DNA of 64,000 nucleotides, taken from assembly GCA_903813345.2 (NCBI GenBank), contig CAIIXF020000012.1, positions 33,804,572 through 33,868,571 on the forward strand, written 5' to 3'. The first letter of the stretch is position 1. Each line of letters begins with the position of its first letter. Of this stretch, positions 27,901-39,900 are shown in pieces. Position numbers and translations under genes: made by a program. The notes beneath the pieces are model-generated. The model worked only from the letters and a program-made list of their open reading frames with translations, did no database searches and had not been told where the DNA came from. Origin of the DNA: Owenia fusiformis. Its lineage: Eukaryota; Annelida; Polychaeta; Sabellida; Oweniidae.

Positions 27901-30900
27901 CATCCTTGGTGGTAATACCCAGAATACATTTGGAGTGAACATGACAAGTGGAGACATCTTTCTTCTGCGTGAACTTGACTACAAGACAAATCCTGTGAGT
28001 ATGAATTAAGGTTTAATAAAGAGGGGTGAATATCCCAGAATTCATAACTGAACCTGTATCCATATAAATATAAGGGTTTACCTTGTTAGTGATGAGTTCA
28101 TCTATAAACTCTGGGTATTTTCTTTCCTTGGGTAAATATACGGCATGTGAAAGTTAACTATCCATTTTAGAATTTAGACTTAAAATACTTCAAAATTACA
28201 AATACCGCAAACCATGATATGTTTGATAGGCAATCTATGCTACCAGTATGGCAATTGGTGGCTGAAATGTATTAAACTTGAAAAAGGTTTTTTATTTGAA
28301 AAATAGAAAAAAGTCTATCTAACATCAAGTAAAATATGAGGCAAATGTATGTGGAAAATATTTGAGGTAAATGATATGCGGTAAATATACAAGGTGAATA
28401 TATATGAGGCAAATAATATATATATGAGGCAAATGAATAAAGAACAAATGAGGCAAATACATGGAGTAAGTATATAAGTTATCAATAAGAGGCAAAAATA
28501 TGAGGCAAATGTACATTTATTTTCAGGCATACACACTAACTTACATGGCGTTCAATGGAATTTCCCAAAAAGAGACAGTAATCGAGATCAGCGTCACTGA
28601 CAGGAATAAGAATGCCCCCGTGTTTAATCCAGTATTGTATACTCCCAACGTCATGGAGAACACACAAGTGGACACGTCACTCTTCATGGTAAGTATTTTT
28701 ACGTTTGTGGTCTCGACAGCCATATATAATGGCTCATAAAGGTGTCGTGAACACAAATTGGATAATTAATTATTGTTATGTTTTTTGTTTTGATAAAACA
28801 TAAAATTAATGGAATAACAAATAAAATGTTAATACCTTTCGTTATTTTCAATAGCGTTACCTCCTTTTAGAAACTGCCTTTTAAAAGATATGTTGGAATC
28901 AATACCATTAATCTGGACATTGCGATCGCGATATATAACAAAGAAACTTCTACTTTGCAGGCTTCAGCAACTTATCCCGAAGACAATAATCAACCAATCA
29001 GCTTCAACACGGCAGGATACTATGCTTCAGATTCAAACAGCGTAAACAGGAAGTTCCGCATTGATCCAAACACGGGTGCCTTCAATATGCTATCTCCAGT
29101 TGATCGAGATGCCAAATATGGACATTCTTATTATTTGGTGAATTTACTGGCAACTGTATCGGCTCAACAGTCTATTGAGAATATGGGAATATCCGTTGCT
29201 AACGTTACAGTTGGGGATCAGAATGATAATGCACCATTGTTCGACAGTTGTTGTCTCCATGGTTACGTCCAAGAAAATTCGCCCAGCGGTGAGTTATTTT
29301 AGTTCTTGGTCTTTCTCCTCGCATTGGATGAAAGGAACGCAGAATAGAGTGAGGAATTTTTTTTTTGATACAGGAAGGTATGATTTATTGTTTCAAAAAG
29401 GGGTGATTTGTAGTTACAGTAGGAATGTTAAGTGTAGTCGAAAGGAACTTTTATTTTGACAAAAATTAATTTTCATTGTTACAGAAAGGATTTTTTATTG
29501 TAAGAGGGAGGAATATCATTGTTACAGAATGGATTTTTTTAGTTACAGAAAGGAACTTTTATTGTACAAAAAGGAGTTTTTTGTTACACCTGTTGTAAAT
29601 GATTTGTTGTTACAGAACGCAGTGTACTAACTGTCAAGACCATTGATCCAGATGCAGAAGACAACAGTCGCATCATTTATTCATTAGTAGATGGCGCTGA
29701 CACACAGGCTCCTGATGGGCGCCCCCTATTCAAAATCAATCCTACTACAGGCTTGATCGCAACAGCTATTGACACCCAAAATACTGAGTTACTTGACCGT
29801 GAAAGTGATGATAAAGAGTATAATGTAGTAGTTGTCGCTACTGACCAAGGAACTCCACAACTAAGTGGTAAATCCTCAAATATGCTTTTCTACAACTTTA
29901 ACTATCAAGTATTTATTTGATTTGTAGGAGATAATTTCTAGAAATCCAAGCTCTCTTGAAAGTCTATGATAAATTGAAATGTCATTTCAGATAATCAAAT
30001 ATTTTTTTCTACTAAATTGATGTTGCTAAAAAGTACACTAAATATCTATTTTTTAAGTATTTTCTTATTTTCTCTTTTAAGTTGGTGAATTTTTCTTGGT
30101 TGTTTCCTTATTGCTATTGATATTTAATTTGTTATTTTGTTCGATTTCAGCGATGGTTGTAACCTAATTAATATTGAATCTGTGTTATTTTGTTCGATTT
30201 CAGCGATGGTTGTAACCTAATAAATATTAAATCTGTGTTATTGTGTTCGATTTCAGCAACAGCTGTGGCTACTATTACTCTCACTGATGCAAACGATAAC
30301 CAGCCTGAGTTTACAGCGAGCCAGTACGGCACAAATATGCCAGAGGAAATCCCAATCGGTGGCAGCGTGCTTGATGTTGACATAATGGACAAAGATATCG
30401 ATATAAATGCTGAATACGATTTGACGCTATCAGGCCCAAATAACGATTACTTTTACTTTGATAAACTGTATGACGCATCAGTTGGTGTACTGAAGATTCA
30501 AAAGGTTTGTTACTATTTTTTAAGTTTGTTCAAATATTTTATGAATCTTTGATGATTTTGAGTAATTTTTTATCAAAATGTTTGTCTTTGCATTGCAATG
30601 AAATGGAATTGAATTGCATTTTCTCCCAGTCATTGCTTTATTACTGTCTTTTCTGTAATTGGATTATTATTTTCTACCACATTATTGCATTACATTTTAC
30701 ACCACATTATTGCTTTACATTTTACACCACATTATTACATTCAATTTTCCACCACATTATTGCATTACATTTTCCACCACATTATTGCATAACATTTTCG
30801 CCACATTATTGCATTACATTTTCTACCACATTATTGCATTACATTTTCCACCACATTATTGCATTACATTTTCCACCACATTATTGCATCACATTTTCCA

Positions 30901-33900
30901 CCACATTATTGCATTACATTTTCCACCACATTATTGCATTACATTTTCCACCACATTATTGCATTTCATTTTCCACCACATTATTGCAATTCATTTTCCA
31001 CCACATTATTGCATTTCATTTTCCACCACATTATTGCATTACATTTTCCACCACATTATTGCATTACATTTTCCACCACATTATTGCATCACATTTTCCA
31101 CCACATTATTGCATTACATTTTCCACCACATTATTGCATTACATTTTCCACCACATTATTGCATTTCATTTTCCACCACATTATTGCAATTCATTTTCCA
31201 CCACATTATTGCATTTCATTTTCCACCACATTATTGCATTACATTTTCCACCACATTATTGCATTACATTTTCCACCACATTATTGCATCACATTTTCCA
31301 CCACATTATTGCATTTCATTTTCCACAACATTATTGCATTACATTTTCCACCATGTTATTGCATTACATTTTCCACCACATTATTGCATTACATTTTCCG
31401 CCACATTATTGCATTACATTTTCAACCACATTATTGCATTACATTTTCCGCCACATTATTGCATTACATTTTCAACCACATTATTGCATTACATTTTCAA
31501 CCACATTATTGCATTACATTTTCCACCACATTATTGCCTTATATTCCTTGCCATGTTATTTCACATGTAATATTGCATTACATTTTTTACAGAGGGTAGA
31601 TTATGAGACATCTCCTAGATCATTTGACTTGACTGCCACTGTACGTGATACACTTGGCCGCACAGATACTGCAAGAATAGTTATCAACGTCACTGCTGTA
31701 AATGAAGGTCCAGTTGTGACCCCTAGGTGTGTATTCAGGACTCTATATGGCACTGCTTATGAAACAGTGCTGGACAGTGCTAAAACAGTACTGTACATTG
31801 CTGTTTTCTGAAACAGTACTGTAAAGCGCTGTAAAAACAGTACTTAACACTGTTCAAAACAATGCTGTTAGAATAGCACTGTACACCACTATAAAATAAC
31901 AAAAAGTGAAATATCTTTTCTCACACTGGACAGATGATATTTATGGTGGTCGCCGGGTTGGCCTAGTGGTTAAGGCATTGGTCTGAAAAGCAGGAAGTCT
32001 GGCTACAAGCTGAAAAGTAGAGGTCTTGGGTTCAAACCCAGGTCCCAGCACTTCTTGTGATTTGTCTTTGACCTATGACTGCTGACCTATACCGGCGATT
32101 ACTAGAGTGCTAGTAACTCGATAAAAGGCTGGCGCTGGCTAGAATTGTCTATGGTTCTAGCCAGGATAAAGATACCAGTTCTTCAACTCGACAATGGGAA
32201 GAACTGCTCTACCTTAGTGACTAATATGTCATGATATGACATCTAAAGAGTCAATAAAAGATATAAAAATAGGATATCCTATGATTTTGAGGAATATCAT
32301 TTTTATCGTTACGATATCCTCCGGATATTCATTTTGCCAATAAATATCAAATTTATTTTTTAATGTTATTATACATTTAGTATACTAAGTGTAGGATAAT
32401 TTCTTTTACTGGACATCAGATACATAAGGGTAATATGTAAATTGATCCACTTAAACTAATGAATATTCAAATTTAAGGAAACCTTTACTATATCTGTCAG
32501 GTTATCTGGCCTGCCACCTGGTGGTGAAACTGGTAAATACCCACTGGCATCTGAATAATTAAAAGATACCATTAAAAATGGATTTCATTTTTCAGCTACA
32601 TTGAGTTAGATGTTGAAGAGGACACAAAAGAGGGAGACACTGTCACTACATTTAGTGCCGTTGATGCCGAGGGCAACTCATTTAGGTAACATTTTCAAAT
32701 AAATCTCTCAGGCAACACATTTAGGTAGCATTTCCAAAGAAATCTCTTCAGTTTTCAAAATGTACAAAAATATGACATGTGCTTCACAGTACCTGTGTAA
32801 TATAACATCTTATTATCTCAAGGTACGAAATTTGTTTTCCTTTTAAATAGTCTTTATAAATAGTCTTTATTTCATGTGTTGCACAGTACATGGTATGGCT
32901 ATAACAAATTATTAGACGCTGCAAATGTATGATTGAAATAAATGAACTTACAGAAAATTAAAAAAAAAAAATTAGATACATACAATTTTCATTCCAATAA
33001 CCTTAATATAAAATCTCATTTGACTAGGTATGAAATTGATCGAGAGACTGACTGGCCACAACATTTTGCTGTGGAGTCTGTAGACCCAGCAACAGGGGCT
33101 GTGAAGATCAATAAGCTTCTAGACTATGACATGGATGGTGCTGGTCCCCATGTGGTCCATGTATTGGCCATAGATAATGGTAAGATTTATTACATATACA
33201 TGAAATCAAAAACAACAAAAGTTAGGCCTTGCGTTTGATATGATAATGGTCAAATCCCAGAGGCCATAATTTTTGAAGCATTTCTATGTAACAGCTACAT
33301 AGATTATGATATGATGTATTATACTTGTATTTTCTGATTAAGATAGGAAGAGTAGAGTGAGAAATTTTGCAAATTAGCATTGAGCTTTTACATAGGTCTT
33401 GTCCCAGAAATTTGGACATCAGTACAAATTCTCTTGCTAAATAACCCTAAAATACATTCAATGCATATGATATGTTACTTGCACATGAATTGTCTTTTAT
33501 GGAATTACTGCACCTTAAAAAATTGTCCATGTAGATTTATAGACTTGTAGATTACCCCACCTTGTGAAACTCCCTTCAACCAAAATCACTGTTATATTTC
33601 TGTGTATGTCAAATTGAACCATAATGTTGTACCATTTCAGGCAACCCCAGCTCTACAGGCACTGCTACAATGGTGGTGACAGTTGTAAATGTAAATGACA
33701 ATGGACCAATCTTTGACAAAGAGTACAACCCAATTGTCCAAGAAAACTCACCAACTGGCACATACGTTGAAAAGGTTTGAGGATGTTATATCATATTTAA
33801 GTGTAATCAATGCAGAAATGTAGTTTTGAGTCATGTGGATAGGTGGAGCACCTATCGGCCTCGTTCTAGTTTTTGTAAAACTTTTTATTAGGCTGCCATT

Positions 33901-36900
33901 GAGTCTAGCAAAATTTGCCTTTCCAATGTGTGATGTTTTTGAAAATAGCTGGTTCAAAGTAAAGTGGTTCAGACTGATGATTCAGATATAATTTCAAATG
34001 AAACTGGGAATGTAATATTATTTTTACCTTTTATTCAAACACCTCTCTAATTTGAATTTTGGCCCCCTACTTTTGGACCCTGGCTTCACCATAATGATCC
34101 AAAACTATTTTACTTGATGTTTCTCATATTGAAATAAAAACTTTCATTTTTAGGTTGGTGCTGTTGACCCTGATGACGACACCTCAGACGGATTCACATT
34201 CAAATGCGGGACACCTTGTGACGATTTCTCTGTAGCATGTAAGGAAATTTATTATGATATCCCGAGCCCAGTTGCTCAGAACCACTATTAACTTAATTGC
34301 AATTAACATAATTTTGGGTTTAATTGCATGTAAGGAAATTTATTATGATATCCTGAGCCCAGTTGCTCAGAACCACTATTAACTTAATTGCAATTAACAT
34401 AATTTTGGGTTTAATTGCATGTAAGGAAATTTATTATGATATCCTGAGCCCAGTTGCTCAGAACCACTATTAACTTAATTGCAATTAACATATTTTGGGT
34501 TTAATTGCATGTTAGGGCGTTTATTATGATATCCTGATATGTTTCATGCATACTTCCAGATTATGTCTGAAAAAATATTTTGAAATTATGATATTTTTAA
34601 GAAATATGACGTATGGAGATAAAACCGAAACTTTGAAATTGGATGATGTCTTTATACAGATGAATATTTTTTTATTTGATTATCCGAGAGACATGTGGAA
34701 AGTATGATACTCTAATAAGAGTTCATTTTTGGAGAGAAAAGATATAAATACTGGATAAGAAAAAACAAAACTTAACATCTGTAGCATTTTCTTTATATTT
34801 TAGCTGATGGAGTAATAACTACAAAGAAAGAGTTTGATCGTGAAGCAAAACCTATCTATGAAGTCCCCATCGTCATAACAGACCAAGGGGGCCAATCAGC
34901 AACCAGTACACTATCTGTAATTATTGGCGATGAAGATGAATCACCAATCGAACCAGGAGAAAAAAATGTAATCGCATACAGTTACCAAGGTAACCAAGTG
35001 TTAATATTTATTTAACTTCATGGTGTATAATTTCAGAAAAATTATAATTTTTCAAGCAATATCAAGCTTTTTAAATCAGCTTTTTCGTGCTACTAAATGA
35101 TTAAATTATCTTGAAATGATTAAATCTTTCGCAAAGCTTATTAAAATTTGGCATATTTATAACGATTCATTTTGCTTCAAAGACAATCTTTAATTTATTA
35201 ACCCGCATTTTATGAATAAATCAAATAGTAACATGATCCGCTTCATTAATATGAAAGAAATACTTTTAATTTGGAATTAAACTCTTATTCTATGGCTCTT
35301 GAATATTTATATATCGTACTTTATAGTTTCCCCTGGATTTACTAATGTATTAAAGTACCATTGTTGGAGCTAAGAACTCCGCAAAAACATGAAGACTCAT
35401 TCTTGAATATTCAATAAAACATATTCGTCACACTTGGGTATTCTGGAAACATTCAGGTGATATTAATACCATCTCGTCACAATTTCTGATGTCACAATTA
35501 CCCACAAGGCAATCATTGTTCATGCTAATAATCCAAAATACAGTCTTACATCAAGTCTGAATATTCCAGCACCCCTTCCCCAATCCCCATTCCCCCAGAG
35601 GGGAGGAATCTGCCAGGACTCTTGCGTCTCTAAAAGCACAGTATCACATTCTCAAAATGGCTGAATTAATTGTACATTTGAATTTCATTCATTATGTATT
35701 CACAATATTTTGGAGGTTATGTACAATATATACAATATAATATGTACGATATATACAATATATATACAGTACAATATATCTTTCACAGACTTGGTGTAAA
35801 GGTATATTTCTACGTTCCAACATTCATCAAACCCCCCCCCCCCCAAAAATGCTTGTTTCAAAAAAATAATGCTTGTTTAATGATACCTCATTGACCCCAT
35901 GCAACCATAAATTAATTCATCCCAATGTAGCATAGGCCCCGGAACATGTAAAAAAATCGAGTCAACGTACACCAAGTAAAGAAATCTTTTTTATACATGC
36001 TCCTGGGCCTATGCAATGTAGCCAGGCATAAGCCAGGCGAGGCAAATGACTCGTTAATTTTTTTTTGAAAAGTACTCTATTATCGCCCACTTGATTTTAA
36101 AATCTTTTTTCATTCACCAATACTTGGTTATTTCTCAGTATTTCTTTGTGAACTTTGTTAGGCGGGATGGGTGCTTATTAGGGGTTAGATGTTAGATACG
36201 GCAATTACAGTACATATTTTGATACCTTTTGAAAGCTTAAATTGTTGAAATGAACTATAAAGGGATTAATTTGCCTCACTAAATAATATTTAGCCTCGCC
36301 TAATTTGAGAACCTGGCTACATCCCTACCCTGTATATCAAAATAATATAGAAATATGTTGACCCCGTTACATGTATTAAATATACTAACTTGCAGGCAAT
36401 CCTACCATTCCCCCTGACGGTGAGTAAATGTCTCTGAGTGTAGACTCTCTTGAGTATAATCTCTGAGTACAATCTCTGAGTATAATCTTTGAGTGCCCTT
36501 TTAGCTAGTTTCACTGTTTGTATTCATAACATGCCAGCTTTAACTCTTATGTCATTTTAATATCACCACCAAGAAGAGAAATCCTATTGTAACAGCCATT
36601 TGACATTCATTGTTGGCATTTTGTTTCTGTAACGAATTGTCACATTTTTGTCTATGTAACGATTTGTCACATTTTTTGTAGTTGCATCTTGGTGATGATA
36701 TTTTGTGATGTTAATACCTTGTATTGTAGAATACAGTGCAAAGGCATTGTAGCCAAATTGTACAATTGCTATTTCATATTATTGTAGCCAAATTGTACCA
36801 ACAGCTGCATCATTAGATTGTCCAATCTAAATGTACTTTGTTTACTTTAGATACCTTTCCCTATACTGTTAGCTATGACATGTTCTCATATATAGAGTCT

Positions 36901-39900
36901 AGTAACACAAAGTTTGTTTTTAATCTGTGACCCGATGTTTTTGTGACTCTAAGTATCACTAGTAACCTAATATACACTGTATGTTGCATTTTAGACAGAC
37001 TATGTAATTGTTGAAGTGTTTGTATTTTGTGATGCCACCAGTTACCATGGAAACAGTTTGTTAAGCTGTAGTATGGCATTGTTGAATTGTTGAGAATTTA
37101 ATAACTTTTCGTTTAATAGCATTTTCAAACTTTCCCTTTTCTTAAGTAGGAGCTTAGGCTGAGCTATTTTCTCATAGAGCCCTCTTTTATGTTCTGTCCA
37201 GGAAGCTGGCCTATAGCCAGGGTTTTTCGGGGAGTTCAATTAAAAAGAGGATGGGGGTGGTTCATATAAATCATGTGAACGAACAAGAAAATTTGAGAAC
37301 CATTTTTAAAAAATGTCATATTTTTCAAAAATATTGCCAATTTTAGGCCCAAAATGAAAAATATTTTTTCGGGATTTTATGGTGTTACCCCCTGGTTATG
37401 GGCCTATTATAGGTATAGTTAAAATACAAAAACAGTTTCACAAGAATAATTTTTTATGTTACTTCATTCTAATAAATTTCTTTAGAATAAAGTCATGTTT
37501 CTTTTTTTTCATTGTCACGGCCAGGGAAAGTCAGGGAATTTCAGGATTTGCTTACAAATGGCCATATGATCAGGAATCCAGGAATTCAAAAGTCAGGAAA
37601 TGAAAGTTAAAAATTAAATCACAAACTGGAAAGATTTGTTATTTCCTCAAGTAATTTATCAAAAAATTGGATAACATCAATATACAGCCAGAAATGGGAT
37701 ATGTTATATGTTTCATTGTATAGTGTTTAATGTCATAATATTCTGTACTCAATACATTGTGTTTCACCCTGTCTATTATAGTACCACCATATTCATTGTA
37801 GTTTCACCCTGTTCATCATAGAGTCACATATAGTTAAGTTATGTGTTTGTTTCACATATAACATGCAGTTGCATAAAACCCTAATGTACATCGGTCATTA
37901 TAAGAACAGGTTGTCCCAAAAGTAGGTTTACAATTCAAAGAAAGAAATTGTTGAGAAATTGTAATTTAAAACCTACTTTTTGGACTACCAAGTAATATTA
38001 TGAAAATAGAACAAATACTTCATTCTGTCTCATACATCCAAAACAGGTTATATTCCATATATACCATCTCAATCAGAAATCCCACATTTTTTAAAATATA
38101 TGTGATTTCATATCGCTTTCCCATCCATATACACTTTTTCTAAATATATATCTCCTCTCAAAAGCCATTTTACTGCTTTAACTTTCAAAACACATAAATG
38201 AGCATTTAATTTAAACGCTTAAATTGACTTTTTTCAGAGGAGTTAGCTGATACTGAAATAGGAATGGTACATGTAGAGGACCCAGACATGTGGCAGCAAA
38301 ACCTGGAGTATACATTCGCTACAGAAAAAAATAAAGCTTATTTTACGTGAGTAGGAATATGTCAATGTGAATAGTAGCTGAAATATAGGGTGACATAAGA
38401 AATGCAATTATTAATTATTTTATTTTTGTCATGGAATCCTCATGACATTTTGTGTACATAAGGTTTTCATATTGTAGATAGAGCGTTCATTGTGTGAAAG
38501 AATATTGCACGTGTAATTAAAATGATTTACAGGATTTATTCAGACTAGGTCCAGATCAAGTGGTACCCTATTATCACCCATACATATGATATATATAGAA
38601 ATCAAGAGCAATTTCGCAAGTAGAACTAATAAAAATTGCTATTCATATGAACCATTGAGTATACCAATTTTATGAAATCCAAACTGGTGCATTTCATCAA
38701 TGGTCCAAGCTCCCAACTTTTCCCTCTTTTTGAGCCATTTTTCACTATTGTATGTACTTTTATTCTAGGGTTGACGAAACAACTGGTTTACTGTATATAA
38801 AGCCACTGAAGATTCCTCCCGGAGAATACAACCTGGTTTTCAATGTAGAGGATACGAAACATAACGTTGAGGTCCAGTCCACCGTTAAGGTCACTGTTAT
38901 TGGAATATTTGATGACGCTGTCTATAGCTCGGGTTCTTTCAGATTTAAGGGTAAGTGATTTTTTTCATAAACTTTTCTTACTAGATTGAAACATTTTTAC
39001 TTTTTTTACATAAAATACAATGATTATAGTTTATAGTTTTTTAATGTGAATTGAAATGTAGTTCAGTGATGTCATGTGTTACCATAGCAATTTTAACTCT
39101 CACAGAGCTTCAGAAAATATTCTCAAAATGTGAGCATGCTCTTCAAAATGCATTGATCCCTGATTGATCCTTCATTTTAAGACCATGTTTCCGTTTCACA
39201 TGTACTTATTTGAGTCATTAAAATTTCAGGTACGACAGCCAAAGAATTCATCACAGCACCATCTGGTGGTGGAAAAAGTAACTTTGTCAAACTTCAAGAG
39301 CTAATTGCACAGAAACTGAACACTAAAGTGGAATTTGTGGACATCTTTAGTTTACGAGACGATATGTTTAATGGTGAAAAAGTACTTGATGTTCGCTACA
39401 GTGCACATGGCTCCCCCTATTATCGTGAGGCCAAACTAAATGGAATTATGGGTGAAAATATCGAGGAGGTTAGGATTGGATTATTAATTTGACTTGTTTC
39501 TCTAAATTTTGAATTCATTATATTGAATTCGAATAACATTTCCTTGTACAAGGTGTCCAAAAAAACAGGCCCAATCTCTCTCAGGCTCTGTTCAATCTCT
39601 GTCATAATTGCAAAATATGTACAATTGAATATAAAGAGAAGAGGTGCTCATGTGGAGCATGTCTTTGACTTTATAGGCAGATTATCATCAAATCAACTTT
39701 TCTTTGGTCCTGTTTATTTGGACACCCTGTAATGATCCATTGTTATCGCTATTATTTTTGTGACTGGTGTTTGCTTATGAAACAAATTGCTATATTTTAT
39801 TTGCAACCAGGTGTTGACATTTTTTCATAATAATATCTTGTTATTGATTATTTCTTAAATACAGATTGAGCATAATATACCAACTTTGTAGGGTGTATAT

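Noticed and set aside
30507-31811. 434-codon open frame (and overlapping 303- and 246-codon frames) across 30.5-31.8 kb
   Set aside because: It is produced by a stop-free 25-bp minisatellite; all frames stay open in turn. Exons 20 and 21 of the cadherin join in phase across it.
31948-32045. A functional tRNA gene
   Set aside because: A and B boxes are present but their spacing is too large and no cloverleaf with anticodon arm and matched acceptor stem is formed; it continues into a SINE body and A-rich tail.
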